NCBI GenBank assembly: GCA_029531795.1
Contig: JAPEIS010000008.1
Location: 434,001 to 498,000, forward strand
Source: Sclerotinia nivalis
Lineage: Eukaryota > Ascomycota > Leotiomycetes > Helotiales > Sclerotiniaceae
Direction of reading: 5' to 3'
Length of the DNA: 64,000 nt
Shown: positions 12,294-24,973 of the stretch, piece after piece
How the letters are laid out: every line of letters begins with the position of its first letter
Position numbering within the stretch: the stretch's first letter is position 1
Translations under genes and position numbers: made by a program
Notes under the pieces: generated by a model
The model's input: only the letters and a program-made list of their open reading frames with translations
The model's database searches: none
Told to the model about the DNA's origin: nothing

Positions 12294-15205
12294 CTAATTA
12301 ATGATCACAAATTAAACCATTTTCAAAATCTTTTCAAAACTCCGAATAACCTCATTTTTCACTCTTTCAACTCGACAACAATCTCTATAATACCTCAACT
12401 CTCTTCTACACGCTACTTGTGTTATTACCAATCCCCTCCTTCAAAATGCTACTTCAAACCTACTATTTTCGAATTCGAATCGATTCAAATTTCATACCAC
12501 CATTACGAAAACTCCGAATAGCTTCAATTTTTCATACCTACTACCACCACCTATTCGAATTTCATCACCCATCTTCTTGCCTATACAAATTTGACTCACT
12601 TCCTCTTTATTCGATCAACCAGAAAGGCCGAAAGCTATTGCAACCTCGGTATATACGCCATTCCGAAACCTTTCGATTCATTTCGATTCATTTTGTTCAA
12701 TTTTCCATTCAAAAACCTTCGAAAACGCCACTCCCGTTATTGTACTACAATCAATCTGTTTTCAAATATATTTTGAGTACGTTTTTGCTACGAAAAACCT
12801 GATTCGGAGGTCATTTTCTGTACTGTATTATAATCTACCTTGATTTGCCCTTAGTGAAGTATTACTAAATAGTGAATCTTTTTCGAATTGAATTATTTTT
12901 GATAGAATTTCGATTGCTTCGCTTCAATCTTTTCAAATTTTCATACTACTATACTATATTCAACCTTTACAATTGATACCATCCCTTTATTCTAGCAATC
13001 TTTCGAATCTCTTTGGAAAATTTTCGAAACATTATATCCATTTTGTACTATATATTATCAATTTCATTGTTGATCATTATTATCAAAATATACAATCTCT
13101 CTTTTTCAAAAACCTTATTCTTTTTAACTCTTTCTCTTCTTTATTGTATATATTATACAATTATACACTACGAAACTATAGATACAATTAGCTCTTTTAT
13201 CATTACAAACGAATTTAAGCTCATAAAACAAGTTTACAAAGCTTTAAAAGAGAAATACGATTCCATTATTGGTTCTAACAAAAAAGAACAGAATTTGGTA
13301 TAGGAATATATTTTATTTCGTAGTTATTAATATTAATATATTAGGATATATAATATAAAGATTAATAGTACTTTTAAAAAGGATTTTAAAGATTGAACGA
13401 TAGAGAATTTCATTCTAATTTGTTATTTTTATTTAGCATTTCTACAAAACATTCTTTGTGAAAATAGTTTCTATATCAATAAAACTAATAAAGATATTTT
13501 GAAAAAGAATCTCATTGATATTCTTGTTTACAAGTATTCTATATAAACAAATAAACAATTACAAGAATAACTTATATTTTTTGAATGTAATATCCCCTAT
13601 ATTTCGATACCATCTCGAAAAACTCACTTCGATTGATATATATAACTCTTCAATCTTTAATAATACTATCGACATCAAGAAAAACATTAATCAAATTAAA
13701 CCACTTCAGGATCATAACAACAATAATCCATTTCAAACGATTAATCCTTATACTACTATCTTTAAAAGAAACAAAAAAATCATTTAAAATATCATAAACC
13801 TCAATAAGTTCTACAACAAGAATATAAAATACAATAGTTCCAATAACAATATTCAATACAAACTCATCATTTTTTATAATCAATATAATAAAATCAATTT
13901 ATCCTTTTTCTATTACAACTTAACCTTTTCTATAATACTACAAAATAAAGCATTAAATTTCTATTTTACTATTATCAATTCTTACAAACTATCTTTTGAC
14001 GAAATGTGTCACGGGTAATCACATGATACCTGATTCACATAACTGGTGATCTACGATCACCCTATACTCCACGATCATTAAACCCCTCATTTCTCATTAG
14101 TTATCAGGCTCTTCTAGATCTTGTCGATCCTTACGATCGTCAACCCTCTCCTGATATCATACAGATCGAAGCCTAGCCTAATTGATGCTTCTCGTCGGCT
14201 AGATAGCTTCTATTAAGTCTATATATACCACCCACGATTCTTAAGATCGAGGGCAGGTCATTCAATACAATTCTCATTCAAGACACACTTTAACTCTAAC
14301 ACTTCACTATAACCATCTTCTCTCTGATCCCTTCAACGTGCTCCGTGATCGTACTATCTCGTGATAAAATGATATACTATATATATAATTACTTCGAAGA
14401 TCAAGAATATCAATAAACAATTTTCACCAAATAAATATTCATTATATTAGTCTCGATTCAGAAAGACAATCCTATTATTATTACTCTCGAATACTTTGAA
14501 AAGCTAATCAATATATTTCGGGATCTTCAATTTAATCTTCCTATCGATCAACAAAATAAATCTTTTATATTATTGAAGATCATTACTGTTTGATATTCTC
14601 ACCCAATATATAAACTAATTTGTTTTAACCCTATCTCGACCTATACAGACCAAATTAACAAAATACACTCTAACATTATAATCTACAATCTTCTATCCAA
14701 CAACAATCTACAATCATAACTTCAAAAAAAACCTTTCTCCGAATTCGATTCTCTTCAAAAGGAAATATATTATATAAATCGGATTTACAAAAGCAATCGA
14801 AGAATTCTACCTCATCTTTCAAACTCTAATACAAAATTTTAAAACAGAAAGCATTATAGATATTATATCTATAAAAAGAAAAACTACTAATCAATCAATT
14901 ATTCCATCGAAGAACAAAAAGAAGCTAAACAATATTATTAAAAACTTGTTAAAACCAAACAATCTAAATACACTTCTATTTTCAAATATTCGTACCACCA
15001 ATATATTATAAACGAATACAATACAACTACTCCTTCAAATGAACAATTCATTCTTTTTATAAAAGAATACGAAAACTCTCTACAAAAGAACTCCCAAAAA
15101 GAATTAAACGATAACTTTAATCTCAAAGGATTTTTCAACGAATTCATCTCTTTAAAAACTCAATAGATTATTATCAAACTTTGTAATAATACTATTACTC
15201 ATTTC
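12294..15205 (+). pseudogene. Copia-B2 gag-like region, interrupted by a solo LTR
   Basis: This corresponds to 3039-5552 of Copia-B1. The longest open stretch is 12419-12802, which is an AT- and C-rich translation without a recognised domain. The region is interrupted at 14007-14366 by a Copia-A solo LTR. The capsid assignment rests on position only. Confidence 0.6.
14007..14366 (+). repeat. Copia-A solo LTR with target duplication
   Basis: This 360-bp LTR (TGTCACGGGTAATC..CTCGTGATA) is flanked by AAATG on both sides (14002-14006 and 14367-14371). The empty site can be read in Copia-B1 at about 4748-4760, where the flanking sequence is continuous. It retains far more C and G than its surroundings. 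It is therefore the remnant of a Copia-A element that inserted and then lost its body by LTR-LTR recombination. Confidence 0.93.
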
Positions 15206-16500
15206 TTGAGAACTACAACTCCATCATTGATTCAAACCTTCTTCAACCATCGTTATTCAAATAAAGAATTCATCAATATCATAATTGACTCAAGAACTTC
15301 AATCAAATCTACTACCGGTATATATCAAATTGAGACTTTACAGAAACTCATCGATATCACAATTATATCAAACCCTAACCCTAATACTAATTTCGTCTTC
15401 GAAATTGATAATACTAATTCAAAAAGAACTATAATACTTGATATATCTATTAATAGTATTATATTTCATATCGTAAATGTTTATATTCTATTTCTTTTAT
15501 TACTTACAGATATAGATCGACTTTATATAGTTTTTGACAATTTTGACAATATTGTTATAAACTCCAAAGAAAATTATATCTATTCTATAATTAGAAGATT
15601 CGATTATACATTTCTTTTATAGAATATTATTTCTTTCATCAATTTAATAGAAATATATTTCTCTATTTCATTCTTTTATTTCACCGATATAGAACTTCGA
15701 AGATTATATTGTCGATTTGATTATTCTTCTATAGAAAAACTTCATAATATCCTGAAATATACTAATTATAATGAACATATTGAAAAAGAACTTCGTAAAC
15801 TCAACAAGTTTTGCTATTTCTATCAAAAACATAATAGATCTCTAAAACGATTCAAATTTACTTTATATAACGATATCGAATTCAATTTTACAATTTATAT
15901 CGACGTTATATATCTAAACGGAAAATCAATTCTATATATTATCAATCAAGTAATATATTTCTAAGCTATACAATTTCTATTTAATATTTCAGCAATTGTA
16001 ACTTAGAATACTTTTAGAGAATGCTAGATCGATATCTATATTAAACCTCCAGATTATCTAATTCACAATGCCGGAAAGAATTTCGTCGGAAAAGAGTTCG
16101 TAGATCGAACTTTATCTATAAATACTATAACGAAATCAATTCCTATCGAATCCTATTAATCAATTAGCATTATTGAACGATACTATATACCTCTCCGCTA
16201 TATATACGAAATCATCATTGAAGAGATAACTCAAGAACCTAATGTTATACAAGATATACATCTCCAAATGATTGTAAAAACTATAAATAATTTAATTGAT
16301 CTAAATAATTTAATTCCTATACTATTTGTATTCAGAATATATTCTAGAATTTCTAATCTAAACCTTTCAAATCCTATTATTTTACAATGAACTACAGTTA
16401 TTGAAAAAGCTATATAAAAGATTCACAAATTTTATATACAAAAACAAATTAACGATACCTTAAATCAACGAAATAATTCTTCAACAAATCATATTCATAA
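15206..16500 (+). pseudogene. Copia-B2 protease and integrase, degraded
   Basis: The open stretch 15206-15622 (138 codons) aligns to the Copia-B1 protease region (IETLQKLIDITII, NFVFEIDNTNSK, LFLLLLTDIDRLY). The integrase follows through stops: a zinc-binding segment with CYFYQK near 15810, in which the second Cys of CxxC has become Tyr by a G-to-A change, then the core segment with FTIYIDVIYLNGKSILYI near 15890-15945. It is not functional. Confidence 0.8.
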
Positions 16501-16893
16501 TCTTTTTATCAATTCTAATGTTTTGATATAACAAAAGGCTACTACTTTTAAGAAAAGCAAATAGAAAAATCTATTCCTCTTTTTCGGAATTAATAACGAA
16601 ACTTATAGAATTCAACTTCCTAATAAAATTACTGAATTCAGAAATACTATTGTAAAACTATATTATTCCAAACCGAAAGAAACAACAAATCTCCTCAATA
16701 ATCCTGATAAAGAAATCAACCATTTTAACAACCTAGAATCAATCAATCAAAATCCAGATTCACCAAATCCAATACAAAAGTCTAATCGAAATACAATTGT
16801 TCAAACAATAACACTCTCTATACCTATTGTTATCCATTCTGTTAATTATATTATACAATATCCTTTAGATCGAATTGAAATTCCGATAATTCA

Positions 16894-18510
16894 TTAACAT
16901 TTTTCGGAAACACTACTAATATCAAACCCTAACTTAACTATTTTCTTGACAAACGAAGATCTTGAAATTACTTTATCCAAACCTAATTTTGCCGATTTTT
17001 GTAAAAAAGAGATCGAAGGATTATTGGAAAAAGAAACTTTCGAAAACATTCTTATCTTTTCGATCTCTATCGGAACTTGTATCTTCGGAAACCGATTCGT
17101 CGACAAAATCAAATATATCAGAACTAATAAAATTATAAAGAAATCATAATTAATAATTCAAATATACAATGATACTGAAAAAGAAACTGTTTTGATTCAA
17201 TTCCCAATTCTACAAAAGATTAATCAACAGAAACTATTGATTCTAATTTCAATCTTTAAGTCGAAGAATATCTATATTTACCTCCGCAATATCTCACAAA
17301 CCTATATTCAAACTACAATAAAATTAAATCGACTATTTTATATTTATTCTCCTCAAAAAATACAATTTCTACAGAATATTGTTCTTCAGATAAAGAAATT
17401 TCTATATAACATTGCAGAATCAAAAAACCATTAGTTCAAAATATATTATAACTATTATATGAATCATCTCGATTTTACAATTTCAATTTACGATCATTAT
17501 CTTCTTTATCGAAACAATAATATACTTACATTTATTGATATTCAAATTAACGATATACTTATTATCGTTAATAAAGTATTTACTAAACTAAAACAAAAAC
17601 AATTCAAAATTATCAATTTTCAAACAAAAGATTGTAAAATATTAATAAAGATAAACTCTCTCAAATTCAATAGAACTATTATATCATTGATCCATAATAT
17701 TATCAATCTAACTCAGAAACAATATTACAAAAACCTTTAACAAATCGTTTTTAGCTTTACAAATCTCAAAAATACTAAAAACAAATTACAAAAGAATACT
17801 TCAACTCAAGAATAATATATCGTTCAACAAACTAAAGAAACATATATCGCTAATCTTATACAATCAAAAGCTATATATTCATTATCCTGTATTACTCAAA
17901 TCACCGATCCCACTCTAAAAGATATTGAATTCCTGAATAAAACTCTTTCTTAACAATTTCATAATACTACTAAAAGATTGAAGTTCGTTCTATTCGAGTC
18001 AAAAACCCTTACTCTTTTTGTATTCATTGATACAGGATTTGCGAATAATCCTAATCACTTTTCTCAAATCAGATACATTATAATTCTAATAGACAAATCC
18101 AAAAATACGAATATTCTTTATTGAATTTTTATTAAATACAAAAGAGTTATTAAAAGTATATCAGCTTTAGAACTTTATACAATAACTCTTAGATTCGATA
18201 TAGCAAGCATTATAAAGTCCTTTTTCGACCAAATAGCTATTTGCGATCATTCTATTCCGTTTATAATATATACCGATTCGAAATCACTTTACGAATACCT
18301 TATTAGATTTAATACTATATACGAAAAGCGATTGATAATCGATCTGATATATATTCGTCAATTGTATAAAAAACAAGAGATTCAGGAAATCCATTGGATC
18401 GATAGAAATACTAACTCTACTGATGCAATGACGAAAACCAAACCCTATCAAACTTTGAGGGAATTGATTGATACAAATAAAATTAAATTGGAAATAAAAG
18501 TATAGATAGA
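16894..18510 (+). pseudogene. Copia-B2 reverse transcriptase and RNase H, degraded
   Basis: Open stretches at 16946-17149, 17192-17434 and 17459-17740 together cover a copia-type reverse transcriptase (EIEGLLEKETFENI, NRFVDKIK, then RNISQTYIQTT and DIQINDILIIVN). The catalytic DD has become ND, again a G-to-A change. RNase H continues at about 17975-18500. The last part keeps the motif in which a DSxSLY is followed by EKRLIIDLIYIRQ (about 18270-18370). Polypurine AAGAAG lies near 18630. Confidence 0.82.
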
Positions 18511-18643
18511 AAGGACAGATATTAAGATTTAAGGTTTTCAAATATTAAGGTTTAGATTTTCGAATATTATAATTTTGAGTTTCTTATTTCGTTTTTGTAT
18601 TCATATTCATTATAACTAATTATTCTTTTAAGAAGATAATCAA

Positions 18644-18886
18644 TATTAGTATTCATATATTCTTAAAGTATATAATCCTCATTTAAGCGAAGGCTTCTAT
18701 ATTAAGACTATTCACACTCAATGGTTCTTTCGAACCTTGATACACAATATAATCTTTAATTTAGAGGTCAATTGTATAGCAATCCAAACGCCCTTACAGG
18801 AATCTCTTTTGTAAATAACTTCAATACGATTATAAACGTTTATAATCATTTCTATCGGATACGACGATCACGGAGTCGTACCGACA
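18644..18886 (+). repeat. Copia-B2 3' LTR
   Basis: The 243-bp LTR begins TATTAGTATTCATATATTC and ends TACCGACA, followed by the ATAAA duplication at 18887-18891. Confidence 0.9.
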
Positions 18887-18891
18887 ATAAA

Positions 18892-21192
18892 GAATCCTGA
18901 ATTGTTTAAAAATGAAAAAACAGGCCTTTTGATTTAACAAAGTGAATACGAAAATTGGAAAATAGGTTTATATATTTGTTGGAAAAGCGATTCTATAATT
19001 TTCGATACAAAACAAAAGAAATTGTTATATATAGTTTCTCTTTTGAAAGGAACAATCTAACAAGAAAAACGAAAGGATATAAAAGGAATTATAGATAATA
19101 TATCGGAATTTACTATTACAAAAATATTCCTAAAGAAACTCGATAGTTTTTATATTTCAATTAATATTGAATATAAAGCAGTAATTAAATTCGATAAATT
19201 CAAAATAGACGAAAAAACTTCATTTCCTTTTTTTTATTCACAATTGGAATATTTGGGTGTATTTAATGGAAAGACTCCCTGAGAAATAATTTTTGTAATG
19301 AAACAAAAAGTTATCGATGAATTGAAGGTATTGGTAAAAGGCGATTCAAACTTTTGCAAATTCATTGATATTGAAAAATAAAGAAAGAAGTTTTAAGTAT
19401 AGAGTCAAAATTGTTGGGATAATGAATATTATAATACAAATTCTTCAAAATCTAGTTCAATTTATATTCAACGATAAGTATTATTAGTATTTCATATTCA
19501 AAGCGATCTTATGAATCTCGATGCAATCAGAACCTCAAAATAAATATAAAGAGAGTACAAATACTTTCATGATCTATACTATTTTTGTAAACAACTTGGG
19601 TATCGAATTATAAATTGTAAAACAAAGAAACAAACTGATACTATAAGAAATACAAGTGGATATAAAAGCATTTTCTGTGGAAGTAATTATTTGAGAGGTA
19701 ATCATTAACTAAATCAAAATCAATAATACTGTTTGAGTAGTTCAATCAATCGAGGTGACTATCAATGAAAAGGATATCAAGTATAGCCTTAAATTCAATA
19801 ATACTGCCTCTTTAATTCAATTGGTTGTGGAAGTTTCCAACGAGGTAATTATCAAGGTTATAATAATCACCAATAACAATATCTTAATATATTCATCGGG
19901 TTTGTTGAAGAAGAAATATTAGTACTATCAGAAAGCGTATTAAATATACCTTTTTATAATACAGTATTACCATCACCTATATCTATTTAAAAGTATTCGG
20001 GAAAAGTTTAATCTTTGCGATAAATCGTTCGTAGGGATTATTAAGGGATACAGAATGGATATGATGAATAATAATTAGCAAAGAATCTTTATAGTTTAAT
20101 TCTATAGATAGCAAATCTTTATTCGTTCAAATTATTATATTCCCAATATATTCCTTTCCCTTCAATGTGATTAGTTTGATTGATAACGGATATTTAGGAA
20201 AAGCATTCGTTGATCGTTCTTTCGTTGATCGAAATAATATCCTAATTCGATCTTTATTATATTATTGTGAACTTTGTTTGGTAGATGAAAATACTATAGA
20301 TATTATCATTGATTATTTCGTAATGGATATAATAATAGAATAATATAAAGAAATATAGTTATTCTTTATTACAAAACTTTTCAAAGAAATTCCAGTTATT
20401 TTTGGATTATTATAATTATAATGTTATAATCTATATATAAATTGATGGGATATGATTCTCTTTTTTAACTTTCAATATTGTATAATATATTGTTGTTTTT
20501 ATAGTATATTCGATTCAATATAAGCACTAACAATTCTTTCGTTAATATATACAGACCAAATATATAAAAGTAGTATATTTATAAAACTATCTATTGATAA
20601 AGTCTTTGATATATTATCTTTAGTTAAAACTTTCCTTTTCAGTGCAAAGAAGAATTCTTCCCGATATTTATCATTATTTATTGAAGATGAAAACGAAGAC
20701 GACGAAATATATATTCAAAATTTTAAGATGATTTTAAAAAAGCTATTAGAGTGAGATTATAATAAATCAGTTTCTACAGACAAAGATTATGAATTGATGG
20801 AAGATTCTGGAATCGATTTTCAAATCGATAAGATCTTGATATTTGGTATAAATCATTATCGTATAAGAGTTTGTAATAAAGGAGTATTATCTTAAATACA
20901 AATAATATCGAATTGATGTTCTATTCAGTATAAGTTTATACAAAAAATCGCTGGGCAATGTTGGCCGAAATCAATATCAAAGAATGAATCTTTATTATTG
21001 TTATTAGTTTTAATTCCAAAAGAGTAGATCGAGATCATTTCCAATATAAGATCAGATTTAGATAATATCTATTGGTTACAAACTACTAGTTTTATATCTT
21101 TTTGCTAATAGGATAAAGTGAAGATTATATACCTTATATAGAAGGAATTAGATCAAGCAAAAGAGATTATCCGATAAGAACGTTTATATAAA
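18892..21192 (+). pseudogene. Gypsy-X1 gag and protease, degraded
   Basis: The first 220 bp are nearly the same as 63784-64000 of Gypsy-X2. Reading through stops, the C-terminal part of gag shows a single degraded CCHC zinc knuckle (FCKQLGYRIINCKTKK, near 19580-19630), typical of gypsy gag. At about 20160-20300 a retropepsin-like segment reads LIDNGYLGKAFVDRSFVDRNN, with Asp-Asn-Gly where Asp-Ser/Thr-Gly is usual. From there to the Copia-C insertion at 21198 the linker is acidic (DENEDDE). Confidence 0.75.
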
Positions 21193-21197
21193 ACAAC

Positions 21198-21404
21198 TGT
21201 TGGTATCGAAATGGTAAGGTTCAAAGTGTAAAGTATTTTAGTCTATTTGATAAAACTTGATTCTTAATTGTTATTATCTATATTGAAAGAACGAGCTTCT
21301 TAAATATATATTGAAGGAGTTCGTATGGTCTTTTATGATTATATGATTTAATACGATTATATGATTTAATTATAATTCATGATTATATAATTGTGATCCT
21401 GATA
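21198..21404 (-). repeat. Copia-C 3' LTR
   Basis: On the plus strand it runs from TGTTGGTATCG to GATCCTGATA. It differs from the partner LTR at 42563 at about 25 of 207 positions. All differences are transitions and there is no indel. In most of them the C of the partner is T here. Confidence 0.92.
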
Positions 21405-21429
21405 CTGGCAACTTCTCTAAAAAGTCATA

Positions 21430-22130
21430 TAATCTGAATTCCTTTAGTTCCTTAATCTTCTTTTTCTATCTATTTCGTTTCTTTGATAATAATCTTATTT
21501 GTATCGATTAGCTCCTTTAGTGTTTGACAGGATTTATCTTTAATCATAGCATCAGCAGGGTTCGATCTTTCGTCGATTTATTTGATTTCAGTGATTTCTT
21601 TTCGTTTGTAGGATTGTTATAACGAAAGAATATCGATCATAAGTCTTTTCTCTACAATGGAGTTTAGCTTGGTGAGTAGTTCAAATAGTAAGTTAGAATC
21701 GGTGTATATAGAGAAAGGGATTTGTTTTTCTGGTTGAATAATAGTATTAATAGTGCTTTTGATTGTAATCCTTATATTAAAGCTTAGAACTAATCCGTAT
21801 AGTTTAGATGCTAGAATGCTTTTTGTTATTCTTTTGTATTTAATAGAGGATTAATGAATAATATTGGTATTGTTATTTTTATTTATTAAACAAATCATAT
21901 ATCCAATCTGAGATGATATATCTGTATTATTAATAAAGAATGTATCTGTAAAAGCAATTACTTTTATACTATTTAAATCAAGTGGTACGAAAATGAATCC
22001 TCTTGATGGATTTTCCATTTGTTATTTAATAGTTTTGTTGAACTTCTTGATATTGTTTTCTTTTGAATTAGTTATCTAGACAGCGATTGAAAGATGATAA
22101 GAAGCTTCTAGTTGATAAACAATGGCTATA
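21430..22130 (-). pseudogene. Copia-C RNase H and end of reverse transcriptase
   Basis: Read on the minus strand, this part of copia polymerase contains ENPSRGFIFVPLDLNSIK and FTDTFFINNTDISSQIGY (the first RNase H Asp), then IYTDSNLLFELLTKL and SNPADAMIKDK near the end. These are typical of ascomycete copia RNase H. Several TAA and TAG stops break it. It joins in frame to the reverse transcriptase on the far side of the mariner insertion once one TA duplication is removed. Confidence 0.85.
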
Positions 22131-22132
22131 TA

Positions 22133-23510
22133 CAGTAACCGTGCACTGATAATGGTCGAAAACGCGTAAATATAAATTTTTACACGTTTCATTCCTACAA
22201 CCTATATTCTATTTATTAATTATACCATTACAACATATTCCATTAAGATCAATTGATAATAATAATATTCCTCAAAAGCATCTTAGTCTATATAATCGTA
22301 GTAGAATTATTGGAAAAGCCTCAGAAAGTACAGGATCCACTAAAATTACGAATGATCTTGGAATAGCCCGCATCATTATATATAACACTATTAAGATGAA
22401 TCAATTATACAATAAAGGTAAATCCTTATTTAAAAAACCCCAACAGAAATATTATTCAAAAAGAGACGAATGTATAATGATACGGTATATACATTTATAA
22501 TCCAAATCGATCTATCAGGAAACCATTACAGCTTGTGGGTTTGATTGCAAAAGGGATACTATCAAAAGGATCTTCTATGTATATAGAATAGGCAATTGGA
22601 GAGTTAGAAAGAGGCCTAAACTTATATCAGAATATACACTTAAACAACTTGCATGATGTCTAGTATAGAAGAGCTTTACAGCAGAGGAATGGGGCTTAAT
22701 CTTTTGGTCGAACGAATGCTTTGTAGAGCAGAGACAGAATAAAAAGCAGGAATAGGTCTTCCATTTTTCCTTTCAAAAATAAGATCGGAATATAATTCAA
22801 ATATATTCTTCAAAGAAGAATATAAAGATTATAATCTGGGAAGACTTTTGTGATACCGGAAGAAGCAATCTTTATATTATAGATAGAGATTTTGAATCCA
22901 AAAAGTTTGAGTATAATACCAATTTATATTTGGAGATGCTTGATACAGAAATCGAACCTATTTTCGAAGGATTGGATTCAGGGTATCAATTCATACAAGA
23001 TAATGCTCCTATATATACTACTCGCAAAATAAAAATATAATTTCGAAAGAGAAATATCTCATTAGTTCAAGATTGACCTTTTTATAGCCCTGATCTGAAT
23101 TCTATAGAGTATATTTGATGGCATCTAAAAGTATATATTTTTGAGATGTTTCCTAATCTTACTACAAATAAAAGCACTTCAGAATATACTAAACAAAGAT
23201 TGAAGAGTACTTTACAAACAGCTTGGAATACATTGGATAATAAATTATTCGAAAAATTGGGGGCTAGTATATCGAATAGAATAAAGGTCTATATCACAAC
23301 TGATAATTGGCATACTAAATATTGAAGGTTTAAAATAGAATAACAATATAATATTTTTATATTATTAAAATATATATATAGATCTCAAATATATCAAAAT
23401 TTTATATTAAAATAATGAAACATTGATTTAATAAATAAGATTGAATAGAATAATATTGATAAATAATTCCGGGTGAAATCCGGCCGGCCATTATCTGTGC
23501 GTAAGTACTG
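22133..23510 (+). mobile_element. Tc1/mariner DNA transposon in Copia-C
   Basis: The element is 1378 bp between TA dinucleotides (22131-22132 and 23511-23512). The two ends are inverted repeats of about 25 bp: CAGTAACCGTGCAC... on the left and CAGTACTTACGCAC... read inward from the right, sharing GATAATGG. TA target, short inverted repeats and length all fit Tc1/mariner. Excising it with one TA restores the host reading frame across the junction, where Copia-C then reads KAYIAIVYQLEA. Confidence 0.9.
22190..23330 (+). pseudogene. Tc1/mariner transposase, RIP-degraded
   Basis: The translation through stops shows the fungal Tc1-like pattern: a helix-turn-helix N-terminal part with RSRIIGKASESTGST and KRDTIKRIFY, then FTAEEWGLIFWSNECFVEQ (catalytic Asp replaced by Asn), FIQDNAPIYT (second Asp kept, about 22990-23020) and YSPDLNSIEYIWWHLK-like sequence with the third acidic residue (about 23085-23130; the first W codon is now TGA). 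Stops at TAA, TAG and TGA, mostly where CAA, CAG or TGG is expected, make it non-functional. Confidence 0.82.
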
Positions 23511-23512
23511 TA

Positions 23513-24550
23513 TGCTTTTCGAGTACATTGAACGATATACTGATCTTTAGAGATAACATTCATACGGATTTTGCCTTTCGTCCTTTTCAAATCTGAGTTT
23601 TCTGATATAATTAACTTTAGATTATTATATTGTTTCTTTTGATTAAAATAGAATTTGTTGTCTTTCAAAGAGATTATATTCTCATTGAATTTGAGAGATA
23701 TATCTTCTGATAGATATTTTTGTTCTTTAACTATAAAATTTGCCTTTTCTAATTGTTCTTATTCTAGTTTTGCGAATTCTTTATCAACTACGATAAGTGT
23801 ATCATCAATTCGTAATCCTATAATACCAAAGCCCTTTTTATTTGTATATAATAAACAAGAATCAAAGGTTGATTATATTATTCCTAGCTTTTCTTGATGG
23901 TGACTATGATATATTCCAAACCAATGATTTCCGGCTTTCGGGATACTGTATAATAGTTTGACAACATACTATAGTACTCCTTTTGATAGTTTGAGTTCTA
24001 TTGGAGATCGAGTATAGAATATTCTATTCAGGTTTGTAATTGATTGTGTATATGCTTATATAATATTTTGTAAAAGAATATTAGTTTTTATACTCTTTTT
24101 TAATATTGCTGTAAGTGTTATAATAATACGTTGTTCAGTTCTTTGGAATGTAGGTGATTATATTAAAATATTGGTTTTTCCTTTATTATGATATACTTGG
24201 ATCACTAATCTTGATTTTGGGAATACTTTTTCTATACCCTCGTATTTCATTTCATCAACAAATTGTGATCTGAAGATTCTTGTTCTTTTGGGGATATCAT
24301 TTTCTTTAACTTTCTCGAAAACTTTACTTTCTATAAGCCCATTAAGCTTTTTTTGATATAATTCGATATATCGGGAAAATGGATCTCCATTTTCGACGAA
24401 TATTTTATCAAGTAGATCTAGAAACTTTTCTTTTTTCATTTCTTGAAGGAATGTTGTAATTTGGGATGGTGGTTTTTCGTTTGTTTTGATTTTATTATTG
24501 GAATTGACTAAATTGATTATATTGATTATATTGATCAAATTGCTCTTCAT
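23513..24550 (-). pseudogene. Copia-C reverse transcriptase, degraded
   Basis: The open stretch 24158-24550 contains LNGLIESKVFEKV, RTRIFRSQFVDEMK and KSRLVIQVY, the conserved start of ascomycete copia reverse transcriptase. The stretch ending at 23513 reads SDLKRTKGKIR and DQYIVQCTRKAY, the C-terminal end of the same domain, where the mariner element is inserted. Between them only broken frames remain. Confidence 0.85.
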
Positions 24551-24973
24551 CTTTTTTCGAAGTTGGGTTTTTAATTGTTTTTCTAATGGTGGTGTTTTAG
24601 ATTGTAGTATTGATATTATTGGAGATATAAATTATAGGGGAGTTTCTATTACAATGATATTGTTATCGTTATTATTATCAATTTCCTTATTGTTATTATT
24701 GTTGATTTCTTCATTGTTGATTTCCTTTGATTCTTTTGGTTCTGGTTCAGTATAAAATAGTTGTACAATAGTAGATCTGAATCTTGTTGATCCATTTGGA
24801 AGTTGAATTGAGTATGTTTCTTCTTTTATAATTAATAATTTATAAGATCCAGTCTATTCTTCAAATCGATTGTTTCCTTTACTTTCTTTTCATACTAAAA
24901 CATCAGAATTAATAAGTAATGTATAAACTTTTGAGATAGAAGATTCGTTTCATTGTTTTAATGTTTTCTGTAT

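Larger units (their letters stand above)
12051..18886 (+). mobile_element. Copia-B2, Ty1/copia LTR retrotransposon in Gypsy-X1
   Basis: The element is 6836 bp including a nested 360-bp Copia-A solo LTR. LTRs of 243 bp are at 12051-12293 and 18644-18886. The target duplication ATAAA is exact (12046-12050 and 18887-18891). The flanking Gypsy-X sequence rejoins to match the intact site in Gypsy-X2 near 63775-63795. It has the same orientation and family as Copia-B1 but keeps the reverse transcriptase segment B1 has lost. The plus strand is poor in G and retains C in long stretches, suggesting RIP acted mainly on one strand. Confidence 0.93.
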
